Below, in pieces: positions 21,969-30,126 of a stretch of DNA of 30,413 nt. Under the pieces are notes generated by a model that did no database searches, had not been told where the DNA came from, and saw nothing but the letters and a program-made list of their open reading frames with translations. Each line of letters begins with the position of its first letter. Within the stretch, counting starts at the first letter, position 1. The DNA is from CAYNJF01 sp964351745 (GTDB lineage: Bacteria; Pseudomonadota; Gammaproteobacteria; Berkiellales; Berkiellaceae): assembly GCA_964351745.1 (NCBI GenBank), contig CAYGPI010000022.1:1-30413 (forward strand). Direction: 5' to 3'. A program made the translations under genes and the position numbers.

Positions 21969-23396
21969 ATGGAGCGGTACGTTGAGATTATTAAGCCGGA
22001 TAACTTTGATGAGCAGAAACACTTTTATTCGAGAGCTTTGAATTCTCAAGTCCATGAAATGGTTGGCCATTTTATGGATTTAGGCCCAGAAAGAATCATT
22101 AAAAGATACACCCACCTACATCCACAAGTTGATGCCGACTTTTTAAGAAGTATCTTAAGTTACCAACCTAAACATTTTTTTTGGGGAGGGGCGGATCTCT
22201 TTTATGTCGTGACTGAGATGGGCACCCGTAGAATGGTTGTTTTAGAAACAAACTCCTGTCCTTCTGGGCAAAAATCAATGCCATCTCGCAGTGATACCAA
22301 TGAATATAGAGGATATAGCCATTTAATCAAAGGCTCCTTTTTACCACTATTGAAGAAGAGGCGGCTGCCTAAAGGCGCTTTGGCAGTTATCTACGATAAA
22401 AATTATATGGAAGCTTCTGGTTATGCAGCGACGATGGCTGATTGCACGGGAGAAGATGTTTACTTGATTCCGCATTTTATGGATGAAAAGCAATTTGTGA
22501 GCTTTGATGATGGCATTATGTATGTTGATGAAATAGGCGGCGGAAAAATACCAATCAGAGCAGCCTTTAGGTACGTAACTCAAAAACCTTGGAACCGCAT
22601 TCCGATAAAACTTCAGACCTTTATATATAACTCTACCTTAGTTTGCTTATCTGGTGGGCGTAATAAATTAGTCGCAAACAAAGCTTATGAAGCCTATAAC
22701 GCATCGTTAGCTGGATCAGGTTTGAAAATTAATGTACCTGAGACCATCAAGGATGTCTCTAAAGCTGATATACCACGAGAAATAGAAAAGCTAGGTGGTA
22801 AAGCAGTGATTAAAGTTCCCTATTTAAATGCAGGTCAAGGTGTTTATACGATAACAAGCCAAGAAGAGCTAGACGATTTCATGGCGCAAGATTATCCCTA
22901 TGAACAATTTATTGTTCAAAGTTTAATTGGGCATTATGAATGGAGTTCTCATGGTGCGCATGGTAAGTACTATCATATTGGAACGGTACCGAACAAAAAG
23001 GGCGATATCTTTATTGCGGATTTAAGAATGATGGTTTCTTCTTCTGCGACGGGGCTTGTGCCTTGTGCTATTTATGCAAGAAGAGCTAGAACAGCGTTGG
23101 AGGCGACACTCACCACCAGCAGTTGGCAAGTCTTGGGAACAAATCTCTCCATGAAATTAGCAGACAACCAATGGGATTCTGATACCTCGCGTTTGCTGCT
23201 CATGGATAAACTTGATTTTAATAAATTGGGGATAGGCATCGATGATTTGATCGAAGCTTATATTCAAACTGTATTAACGGTTATTGCCATAGACCAAATG
23301 GCGGCTAACTTAATCACGCAAAAAGGACAATTTAGGATGAAACTATTTCAATCTTTAGATGATGATGCATCTTTAGTTGATGAAATTTTGGTTTAG
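21969..23396 (+). CDS. ATP-grasp family ligase-like protein
   Basis: A 475-residue cytoplasmic protein with ATP-grasp character: KAVIKVPYLNAGQGVYTI in the middle (the nucleotide-binding Lys strand and glycine loop), followed by YEQFIVQSLIGHYEW (hinge) and an acidic/Asn-containing late region. The N-terminal part has LETNSCPSGQKSMPSR. ATP-grasp enzymes join a carboxylate to an amine or thiol through an acyl-phosphate, so a peptide- or amide-forming step is likely. I choose ATG 21969, six bases after AGGA (21959-21962), over ATG 21963, which would nearly touch the site. The next gene begins eight bases after the stop, so the two form an operon with a metal hydrolase. The substrate is unknown. 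Confidence 0.75.
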   Translation: MERYVEIIKPDNFDEQKHFYSRALNSQVHEMVGHFMDLGPERIIKRYTHLHPQVDADFLRSILSYQPKHFFWGGADLFYVVTEMGTRRMVVLETNSCPSGQKSMPSRSDTNEYRGYSHLIKGSFLPLLKKRRLPKGALAVIYDKNYMEASGYAATMADCTGEDVYLIPHFMDEKQFVSFDDGIMYVDEIGGGKIPIRAAFRYVTQKPWNRIPIKLQTFIYNSTLVCLSGGRNKLVANKAYEAYNASLAGSGLKINVPETIKDVSKADIPREIEKLGGKAVIKVPYLNAGQGVYTITSQEELDDFMAQDYPYEQFIVQSLIGHYEWSSHGAHGKYYHIGTVPNKKGDIFIADLRMMVSSSATGLVPCAIYARRARTALEATLTTSSWQVLGTNLSMKLADNQWDSDTSRLLLMDKLDFNKLGIGIDDLIEAYIQTVLTVIAIDQMAANLITQKGQFRMKLFQSLDDDASLVDEILV

Positions 23397-23403
23397 GACG
23401 ACA

Positions 23404-24426
23404 ATGATGAAGACAAGCACGATCATTAAATCAAGAGGATCTTTAAAAATATCCTCGTTGAGCAAAGGCGAGGTGCATCGCCTCTATATCGATTTGTCAG
23501 ATAGTGCCTTGGGCGTCCCTTGGTCAGTTCCAGTGATAGTGATAAGAGGGGTCGACAAGGGGCCAACACTAGGTATCACTGCTGCCATACATGGCAATGA
23601 GTTAAATGGTATATCAACTATTTTCAAGCTCATTAAGGAAATTGATCCAACCAAACTTAAAGGTAATTTAGTTTTGGTACCCATTTGCAATGTTCCCGGT
23701 TACTTGATGAATCAAAGGCACTTCTCAGATAATGTTGATCTGAATCGTATTATGCCAGGGAAATCAAAAGGATCGGCAAGTCAGCTGTATGCTCATTACC
23801 TTTTAGAAAAGATTATTAGCAAATTTGATTACTTGTTAGATCTACATACTGCGAGTCATGGCCGAGTCAACAGCTTGTACTTGAGAGCAGATTTAGATAA
23901 TGAAGAATGCCGAACTTTAGCCTATCTTCAAAACCCTCAAATTATCGTCAAAAAATATGATGAAGAAGGCACCTTAAGATCTTGGGCCAACGAAATGGGC
24001 ATACCCGCGCTTACTATTGAGATTGGTAATCCAAATGCTTTTCAACATGTTTTAATTGATGAGACCTTAGTCGGGATAAAAAATACTTTAAAGTATTTAA
24101 AAATGATTAAAGGTCGAGTCAAAGATATGGTGACTAAGGCTACGATATGTGATCGCTCCTATTGGATCCATTCTCAAAAAGGAGGCGTGATTGACGTTCT
24201 GCCCAAGTTGACAGACCATGTGAAGAAGGGCCAAGTCATCGCTAAAGTTTACGATGTTTTTGGGCAAATCCAAGAAGAAGTGTTATCTAATAGAGCAGGT
24301 ATAGTGATTGGAATGAATGTACGGCCTAATTGTGATGCTGGTACGAGAGTTCTACATTTAGGGGTTGATATCATCGATGCTGAGCCTGAAATGATACCAG
24401 GGCACGATGATTTTGATTTAGGGTAG
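23404..24426 (+). CDS. Succinylglutamate desuccinylase / aspartoacylase family zinc hydrolase
   Basis: A 340-residue member of the AstE/AspA branch of M14 metallocarboxypeptidases. The zinc ligands His63 and Glu66 (AAIHGNELNG) and His148 (LLDLHTAS) are present, as is the substrate-binding DLNR (112-115) and the catalytic Glu206 in LTIEIGN. Such enzymes cleave N-acyl amino acids or similar amides. A C-terminal beta domain (about 245-340) is usual. The ATG at 23404 (or 23407) follows the upstream stop by seven bases, with GGAC as ribosome site; the longer frame from 23377 would overlap the ATP-grasp gene and lacks a site. The pairing of an amide-forming and an amide-cleaving enzyme suggests one small metabolite is made and turned over. 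Confidence 0.88.
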   Translation: MMKTSTIIKSRGSLKISSLSKGEVHRLYIDLSDSALGVPWSVPVIVIRGVDKGPTLGITAAIHGNELNGISTIFKLIKEIDPTKLKGNLVLVPICNVPGYLMNQRHFSDNVDLNRIMPGKSKGSASQLYAHYLLEKIISKFDYLLDLHTASHGRVNSLYLRADLDNEECRTLAYLQNPQIIVKKYDEEGTLRSWANEMGIPALTIEIGNPNAFQHVLIDETLVGIKNTLKYLKMIKGRVKDMVTKATICDRSYWIHSQKGGVIDVLPKLTDHVKKGQVIAKVYDVFGQIQEEVLSNRAGIVIGMNVRPNCDAGTRVLHLGVDIIDAEPEMIPGHDDFDLG

Positions 24427-24457
24427 TTTAAGATAGACTCCTTCCTAAAGTGATGAG

Positions 24458-25900
24458 CTACCACTCAAAAGGTCTGCCAAAATAAGCAAGAGCCCAAAGC
24501 ACTAACAAATAGGCACTGATAATAGATTGGAGCCCCGCTAAAGATCTAACCCATCCTTTAGCGGTGAAGCTGTAATCTTTGGTTTGTACAAGAGTAATCC
24601 ATGTAGCCAGATTAAAATCTTGCCAGCCAATCTTAAAGCTGCTTAGAATGCTAAAGTATAAAGCCGTGGAGAGGCGCTGATATCTTTTAATCACACGTGA
24701 GATCCATGGATCATGGGCATGTATTTTCACAAAATGTTGATAGGATGCCTCAAGCATATAAGTTGGGTCTCGCCGACTTTGCCAACTAACGACAATGCCA
24801 GAATGTGGAGAGCGCGCCCCAAAAGATAAATAGTAAGGAAAAGTTAAGAATAGACACATCATAGCAAAGATAGTCAGTGGGCGACCTGGTGCTAAACCAA
24901 AATCACAGGTTAAGTAAAAAAGTACGTAACTGATAAGCCCCTCTATCTTTGATAGCCCACCTTTGTCAATGTTGGCATGCATTTGTGCCGTTTTAAGCAT
25001 ACTTGTGGTGAGACGCTCCATAGAGCGCACGCCATTTTGCTTATAGGCGGCTTGAAGAGCTCCAAAAGCAGGTGCACCAATCTCTGGTCGATAAAAAAGG
25101 ATTGTATTAAAGTTGAGACTCGTCGCGAGGAAGCTTAACTCAGGTAATCCCTCAAGACTTGGGTAATACTTAACCTGTAACAGATTGGCGTACTGGAAGT
25201 CTGCACCACTCAAATCAGCATCTGTAAAGTTAACCTTGTAAAGGTTTGCTTTATCGAAGGACACTTCTTTTAAATAGCTGCTGTCAAAGTTAGAGAGACT
25301 AAGTTGAGCCTCATTAAACCTTGCTTGGAAAGCCTTTGCGGATTTGAATTGGCTTTTTGGAAATCGTGTTAAGGTCAAGTTAGCATGCCCTAAATTTGCA
25401 AAGTTAAAACTGAGATGGTGACCACTAGCCAAGATAAAATTGGCGTGTGAAAGATCGGCATCATCAAAATTAACTTGGGCGAGTCTGGCTCTTGAGAAAT
25501 GACTATGGCGTAGGTTCGCATCAGAGAAAATAACATCTTTGAGAGTAGCTTCAGAGAACTTTGCGCTCTCAAGATTCGCCCATCTAAAGTAAGTTTTTTT
25601 AAGCTGAGATCCACTGAAATCTGCACCGGCTAAATTAGCGCGACTTAGATCAGTGCCGTGAAGGAGCACCCCTGTGAGGGAGGCTTGCTCGAGATTTACC
25701 CCGTGTAAATTCATTTGTGACAGATTAACGTTGTCTAAATTAACCTTACAAAGATTTGCCTTTGGATTGTCTTTTAGTATTCTTGTAAGCTCAGGAGCCG
25801 ATAAAGCGATACCTTGGTGAGGGCCAGAACACTCAGCCCAGCTCACGGTCGTGGCAAGCAGGAGAATAAGTGTTAAGAGCATTTTATGAAGCACTGGCAT
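24458..25900 (-). CDS. Exported pentapeptide-repeat protein with degenerate channel-like membrane domain
   Basis: A 480-residue protein. A signal peptide (about residues 1-22, core LLTLILLLATTVSWA) is followed by about 35 pentapeptide repeats of the A(D/N)Lxx type (about 50-235: LSRANLAGADFSGSQL and similar). The C-terminal part has membrane segments at about 320-345 and 455-475. Its end, LYFSILSSFKIGWQDF then a helix with LAGLQSIISAYLL, lines up with the two-TM ion-channel module found behind pentapeptide repeats, but the selectivity filter (normally TxGYGD) reads KIGWQD. Ion conduction is therefore doubtful. I start at ATG 25898-25900, four or five bases after GGGA, instead of the TTG at 25909. 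It converges with the zinc hydrolase gene. Confidence 0.82.
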   Translation of the reverse strand: MPVLHKMLLTLILLLATTVSWAECSGPHQGIALSAPELTRILKDNPKANLCKVNLDNVNLSQMNLHGVNLEQASLTGVLLHGTDLSRANLAGADFSGSQLKKTYFRWANLESAKFSEATLKDVIFSDANLRHSHFSRARLAQVNFDDADLSHANFILASGHHLSFNFANLGHANLTLTRFPKSQFKSAKAFQARFNEAQLSLSNFDSSYLKEVSFDKANLYKVNFTDADLSGADFQYANLLQVKYYPSLEGLPELSFLATSLNFNTILFYRPEIGAPAFGALQAAYKQNGVRSMERLTTSMLKTAQMHANIDKGGLSKIEGLISYVLFYLTCDFGLAPGRPLTIFAMMCLFLTFPYYLSFGARSPHSGIVVSWQSRRDPTYMLEASYQHFVKIHAHDPWISRVIKRYQRLSTALYFSILSSFKIGWQDFNLATWITLVQTKDYSFTAKGWVRSLAGLQSIISAYLLVLWALAYFGRPFEW

Positions 25901-26082
25901 TATTCCCAATTTGGTAAGTTTGTTTGTTTAATTGTAAGTTTAGCATCTTGATCTCCATTTATTGATAAGCGTTTCATTATTTGAGGATTATATTCACTTT
26001 TTGACGCGTCGCAGTGCCATGATATTGAGCCTGCCCCTATTTTGCAGTAGAATTTCATTCTTTGAATCTATTAGGAACGATC

Positions 26083-26580
26083 ATGTCTGAGTGTCCTTGT
26101 TGCTCACAATTAACATACGACCAGTGCTGTGGGCCATATTTAGCTCATGAGGCCATTCCTGCAACGCCTGAAGCATTGATGCGCTCTCGTTATACTGCCT
26201 TTACAAGGGCTGATATTGGCTACATTAAGGGGACCATGCGAGGGCGTGTTCTGAAACAGTTTGATGAAAAGCATGTGACGCAATGGGCACAAACTGCAAC
26301 TTGGCAGGGCTTAGAAATCCTTGATGCACCAGAGGTTGAAGGCCAGAAAGGGTATGTTAGTTTTGTGGCGAAATATTTAGATGGTCATGAGCCGCAAAGT
26401 CTGTATGAGCGATCTGAATTTAAGAAGGAAGGCAATCGTTGGTATTATGTTCAAGAGCATCCCTATCAACAAGAAAAACCAACGCCCGCAGAAAGCAAGA
26501 AAATTGCTCGCAATGATCCCTGTCCTTGCTTGAGCGGAAAAAAATATAAAAAATGTTGTTTCTTATTATCGAATAGCTAA
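26083..26580 (+). CDS. ychJ: YchJ-family SEC-C motif protein
   Basis: A 165-residue protein with the YchJ layout: an N-terminal SEC-C zinc motif (CPCCSQLTYDQCCGPYL, residues 4-20), an NTF2-like middle domain starting PEALMRSRYTAFTRAD, and a C-terminal SEC-C motif (RNDPCPCLSGKKYKKCC). SEC-C motifs bind zinc and often contact SecB or other proteins; the role of YchJ is not established. I use ATG 26083, seven bases after AGGA, rather than the TTG at 26062. The last 15 bases overlap the end of the convergent hydrolase gene. Confidence 0.9.
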   Translation: MSECPCCSQLTYDQCCGPYLAHEAIPATPEALMRSRYTAFTRADIGYIKGTMRGRVLKQFDEKHVTQWAQTATWQGLEILDAPEVEGQKGYVSFVAKYLDGHEPQSLYERSEFKKEGNRWYYVQEHPYQQEKPTPAESKKIARNDPCPCLSGKKYKKCCFLLSNS

Positions 26581-27378
26581 TGAGTTTATAAACTCGTTTA
26601 ATTTATCCCAATATTCCTGTTTGGCAACTTGAATGAGATCATTGTGATCTGCGCCTTTGATTTCATAGTAAAATTTAGGCTCATTTGCTTTTGAAAATAA
26701 TTTTTTACCATGATAGTCTGAAATGATTGAGTCTTGTGAGCCGTGAATAACCAATAAAGGGCAATTTATTTTTTTGATTTTCGATAAATTTTTGTATTTA
26801 TCAAAAGGGATCACTGGGTAGCGAGTGACAACGCGATAAGCAGAAGTAAACGTTGCTTCTAGAATGACTCCGCCAACTGGGTATTTGCTTGCGAGTTCGA
26901 CGGTTGGACCGCCTCCTAACGAGCGCCCATAAGCTATTATCTTTTTGGGAGGGATGTGTAGCTTATCGTTCAGATACCGATAGGCCGCTTCTATATCTTT
27001 GTAGCTACGACTTTGTGATGGTTTTCCATCACTTAAGCCATAGCCTTGATAATCATATGCAAAAATTGAAAACCCTTTGGCTTGGTATATTTTAAATAGA
27101 TCGTCTAATCTCCCAAGATCTTCTGCGTTGCCATGACTGTATAGCAGTGTATATTCAGATCCTTCAACAGGTAGATAAGTAGCCTTGATATGAGCATGAT
27201 CGCCGACTTGGATTGTGTGAGTCGTTGCCGTTTCTGTAAAGGTTGTAGGTTTAGGCGGTAAAAAAATGGAATAGTCAGAAAAAACGGCAAACAAAACGAC
27301 AAGTATTAAATACGTTAATAGTGCCCACTGAATGAAGGATAAAAATTGTTCATTGAAGTGACTTAATAGATTAGCCAA
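26566..27378 (-). CDS. Membrane-anchored alpha/beta hydrolase (ABHD17/Bem46-like)
   Basis: A 270-residue serine hydrolase. An N-terminal membrane anchor (about residues 14-33) is followed by an alpha/beta-hydrolase domain with LLYSHGNAEDLG (78-89, oxyanion region), the nucleophile Ser153 in YGRSLGGG, Asp216 in HGSQDS and His245 in GADHND. Relatives are annotated as Bem46 or ABHD17-type, and eukaryotic ABHD17 removes fatty acids from proteins; the substrate here is unknown. The start is a TTG at 27376-27378; no ATG is available downstream, and it overlaps the end of the acyltransferase gene by eight bases, indicating translational coupling. It is the last gene of a four-gene operon. Orientation of the catalytic domain relative to the membrane is not shown by sequence. 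Confidence 0.88.
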   Translation of the reverse strand: MANLLSHFNEQFLSFIQWALLTYLILVVLFAVFSDYSIFLPPKPTTFTETATTHTIQVGDHAHIKATYLPVEGSEYTLLYSHGNAEDLGRLDDLFKIYQAKGFSIFAYDYQGYGLSDGKPSQSRSYKDIEAAYRYLNDKLHIPPKKIIAYGRSLGGGPTVELASKYPVGGVILEATFTSAYRVVTRYPVIPFDKYKNLSKIKKINCPLLVIHGSQDSIISDYHGKKLFSKANEPKFYYEIKGADHNDLIQVAKQEYWDKLNEFINSLAIR

Positions 27379-28111
27379 TTTTCTTTCTTTGTTTACTTAA
27401 TGGTTTATACATAGCCTGGCTAACTTTAAAATAAATAAAGTTTAACAACGGCTTCAAATTTGGATCTATCGTTTGCCATAGTTTGATGGGATCAACTCTG
27501 TAAGATGCCCGCTCTCCATGGTAACTGACCAACTTTCCAACTTGGTCGAAGTGGATGCCGTATTGATACATAGCAAAGGCCAACCTTGGCTCCATCATAG
27601 CATAGGTGTAGTCCAACAGGTGGATCCTGGAAAGTGCAGCACCGCAAAAAATCATGCTAAGGGCGGGCAAAGGGAAGTTGCGCCCAATTTCTCCTAACTG
27701 TGATATATCAGAGCTAACGCCGCTTGGGATCTGGCCATCCCATTTTCTTCGTCTAAAATCTTTAGCCACGGTTAAGCGGGAAACTTCAGCAAACTTTGTT
27801 GTAGATGTAGGCAAAAAGTCTTGCTCAGTGAAGTGCTCAAAAGGTAGTTTCTCTAACTGTTTGCTTGGTAAGATTAAACGAACACAGCCAGTGATGGATT
27901 CATCTACAGCATGAACTAAAAAGGCTTCAACGGATTGGTTATCAAAGTTGTCAGTTTCTAATTGGTTTGGGCAATTAGCTTCATCTTCGAAGTGAAACTC
28001 TGCACAAAAGACATCGTATCTTAGTTTGAAGATCTTTTCTAAATCAGCATTTGTACGCGCTATTTTAATATCAAAATGCTTTTTAAAAATATCAACCAAA
28101 TCATAATTCAT
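27371..28111 (-). CDS. LuxI-like GNAT acyltransferase (PEP-CTERM/exosortase-associated type)
   Basis: A 246-residue member of the autoinducer-synthase-like GNAT group. LRYDVFCAEFHFED (30-43) carries Arg31 and Phe35, and FAEVSRLTVAKDFRRR (107-122) carries Glu109 and Arg112; both blocks match LuxI-fold signatures. The longer C-terminal half resembles the exosortase-system-associated acyltransferases rather than true AHL synthases. Such proteins move an acyl chain from acyl-CoA or acyl-ACP to an amine. No exosortase or LuxR gene is in the window. The gene overlaps the upstream ThiF-like gene by 11 bases and the downstream hydrolase by eight, so all are co-translated. The acyl donor and acceptor are unknown. 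Confidence 0.82.
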   Translation of the reverse strand: MNYDLVDIFKKHFDIKIARTNADLEKIFKLRYDVFCAEFHFEDEANCPNQLETDNFDNQSVEAFLVHAVDESITGCVRLILPSKQLEKLPFEHFTEQDFLPTSTTKFAEVSRLTVAKDFRRRKWDGQIPSGVSSDISQLGEIGRNFPLPALSMIFCGAALSRIHLLDYTYAMMEPRLAFAMYQYGIHFDQVGKLVSYHGERASYRVDPIKLWQTIDPNLKPLLNFIYFKVSQAMYKPLSKQRKKIG

Positions 28112-28988
28112 ATTTGCCTGTTACCTTACTTAGATGCTTGCGAGCTAGATATCTCTGCAGTCCTTGCATAGGACTGTATGCTCTAAATGGTCTTGATGTG
28201 AGTTTTACCTTATAAGTATAGGCGTCGAATTGAAAAGATTGAGGTGCTGCAACAATGGATCCACGTTGCAGAAGGATCTTTAAGCATTGGGTTGCGACTA
28301 AAGAGGCGCTTAACTGGCATCCCACAGGGGTTGATGGGCCTCTTTTTTCAGACAGGTTTAAGTATTGACTGTCTATGAGAGCATGTCTGTGCAGGCCTGC
28401 AGGGGCCAACCCGATTAAAAATCGTATCGCTTGCTCCAGTGGCGCTTGATTGTTTAGCCTGAAATATTGCTCAAAAGACATTCCGTGAGGCATAAAAATT
28501 AAAATCGAGGTGCCAAAACCCAAGGGTGCTGCCGTGAGTGCTGGAATGTTGTGACTGTGGCAGTAGGCCATTGCTTGAGATCTAATATCTAACGCAAAAA
28601 AATCCAAGCCATCAATGAATAAATCTACGCCCTCAAAAAACTCATTCATGTTTCTGTGATGCAATCCGTCTTGGAAGGTTTGGAGCTGTGCATAGGGATT
28701 AATATCAAGGGTTAATTGCTCCATGACGCTTGCCTTAGGTTTACCTAAATGAGGCATGCTGGCGCCAGCTTGACGATTAAAATTTGCAAGCTCAAATGTA
28801 TCAAAATCAGCAATGTTAAACTTCTCAAGGCCGAGTCGTGCCAGGGTTAATAAGTGTTGGCCACCCACGCCACCCATGCCCGCGATGGCAATTTTCTTTG
28901 TTTTAAGTAAGTTTTGTTCAGTTAGGGTCATCCAACCTAAAGTTCGAGAAAAGGCTTCTTGATAATCATAGGCAGGTTGGTTTTTCAT
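28101..28988 (-). CDS. ThiF/E1-like adenylyltransferase
   Basis: A 295-residue E1-superfamily protein. The Rossmann ATP loop IAIAGMGGVGG (33-43), the acidic DFDTFELANFNRQAG (61-75) with Asp61, Asn69 and Arg72, and the following GKPKA (82-86) are the adenylation signatures of ThiF/MoeB/UBA-type enzymes, which activate a carboxyl group with ATP. The usual zinc-binding CxxC pairs of MoeB/ThiF are not seen, and no beta-grasp (ubiquitin-like or ThiS-like) partner is encoded nearby. The carboxyl substrate may therefore be a small molecule or peptide. It starts five bases after the YiiX-like gene and overlaps the acyltransferase by 11 bases. Confidence 0.87.
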   Translation of the reverse strand: MKNQPAYDYQEAFSRTLGWMTLTEQNLLKTKKIAIAGMGGVGGQHLLTLARLGLEKFNIADFDTFELANFNRQAGASMPHLGKPKASVMEQLTLDINPYAQLQTFQDGLHHRNMNEFFEGVDLFIDGLDFFALDIRSQAMAYCHSHNIPALTAAPLGFGTSILIFMPHGMSFEQYFRLNNQAPLEQAIRFLIGLAPAGLHRHALIDSQYLNLSEKRGPSTPVGCQLSASLVATQCLKILLQRGSIVAAPQSFQFDAYTYKVKLTSRPFRAYSPMQGLQRYLARKHLSKVTGKYEL

Positions 28989-28993
28989 GGCGC

Positions 28994-29959
28994 TTACAAC
29001 GATTTGTCTGTTTTATGGTTAGGGAGCGCTTTAGCTTTTTGCAAGATGACTTTAGATAGAAGTTTAATTTTTGGATAATTCGACTTTAAGAATGCTGCAG
29101 GCTTAGATAGGGAAGAGCTGTCTTGATCAGGGTTGTCCGCTTTGTCCTTGGTTTCACTAGCCACCTCTTCCTCGTTTGGTATAGGTTTTAGTTCTTGTCT
29201 CCAAGGGAGGTCGTGGTAGAAACCTCGCTCACCAAAAACTAAAAATGGATATTTGATAATGTCAAAGTAGGGGGAATAATCAAAGTCTTTAGGGGTAATA
29301 AGCCTTGGGTTATTCTTGATAAGCTCTATACCTGTTTCTTCATGTTTTCTTATGGTGGGTAAAATGGGGAAATTAACTTTACTGAAGCCTTCTGCGATCA
29401 TGCTTGAGCACACTGTGCGAGCGGTACTATTGTGGGTCGATTCAAAAAGTGTTGAGCGCCACCGTCTTGGAAGAAAGCTCCAAGGCATCATAAACCGCAT
29501 GAGATCAAAGATTTGCCTTACATCGTAGTCAGTCCCTAATTTCTGGGTGGCAAACTGAATAACTTTCTGAGCATCATCTCTGGCTAAATCTCTAGGTCTG
29601 CAAATCCTTATATGGTCATTTCTGTAGCAATCTAGTCTTGTGACAATCGTACCTTTACCTAAAAAGCCTTCAATCACAAGTTGCTCATTAGGCTCTCCTT
29701 GGAAATGCTCAGCAACCAGTTGTCTAAGATCAAGATCGTCAATATCATGAAGGCGCCCAATATAAAGGCAGCTGTGTGTCCATGGGCTTTGAGTCACTTG
29801 CTTAATCACTTCACTGACACGACTTCTGCCTTCTATGAGAAGGACATCGCAGGGTCTTACTTCATAGCGAATACGCTCAAAATCACATAAAGGCATGCCT
29901 TCATAGGGGGCTTCATGTGTTAGCCAAGTTATAAGAAGTTCCTTCAGCTTCGAGAGCAT
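28994..29959 (-). CDS. YiiX/YaeF-like permuted papain-fold (NlpC/P60-superfamily) enzyme
   Basis: A 321-residue protein whose N-terminal 200 residues form a circularly permuted papain-like domain. VRPCDVLLIEGRS (34-46) opens it; THSCLYIG (61-68) carries the probable catalytic His62; VIEGF (95-99) carries an acidic residue; TVCSSMIAEGF (182-192) carries the probable catalytic Cys184. Related YaeF/YiiX and LRAT-type enzymes cleave or transfer amide and acyl bonds, often on lipids or peptides. The C-terminal 70 residues (about 250-321) are charged, low-complexity and basic. No signal peptide is evident. It is the first gene of the four-gene operon, with GGACA before the ATG. The precise reaction is unknown. 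Confidence 0.83.
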   Translation of the reverse strand: MLSKLKELLITWLTHEAPYEGMPLCDFERIRYEVRPCDVLLIEGRSRVSEVIKQVTQSPWTHSCLYIGRLHDIDDLDLRQLVAEHFQGEPNEQLVIEGFLGKGTIVTRLDCYRNDHIRICRPRDLARDDAQKVIQFATQKLGTDYDVRQIFDLMRFMMPWSFLPRRWRSTLFESTHNSTARTVCSSMIAEGFSKVNFPILPTIRKHEETGIELIKNNPRLITPKDFDYSPYFDIIKYPFLVFGERGFYHDLPWRQELKPIPNEEEVASETKDKADNPDQDSSSLSKPAAFLKSNYPKIKLLSKVILQKAKALPNHKTDKSL

Positions 29960-30002
29960 AATCTGTCCATTTATTCACCATAACAAGGAAGATAACTAAA
30001 TA

Positions 30003-30030
30003 TCTATATAATATGAGTGTAGTTGAACAA
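30003..30030 (-). promoter_or_regulatory. Candidate promoter of the four-gene operon
   Basis: On the minus strand TTGTTC (30030-30025) and TATAGA (30008-30003) are spaced by 16 bases, about 45 bases before the ATG at 29959. Both boxes match the sigma-70 consensus at four positions. The region is divergent and AT-rich, so chance matches are possible. Confidence 0.35.
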
Positions 30031-30126
30031 GTTAGTTCTCTTCAATGAGTTTCGTGAAATATTCTTTTAAATATGTGGAACAACTCATATAATACCTGGA
30101 TAAATTATAATGATGTTAAGTGAATT

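Noticed and set aside
27371..28111. True LuxI acyl-homoserine-lactone synthase
   Set aside because: It has the LuxI-fold signatures, but its length and operon context fit the exosortase-associated acyltransferase group, and no LuxR-type gene is nearby.
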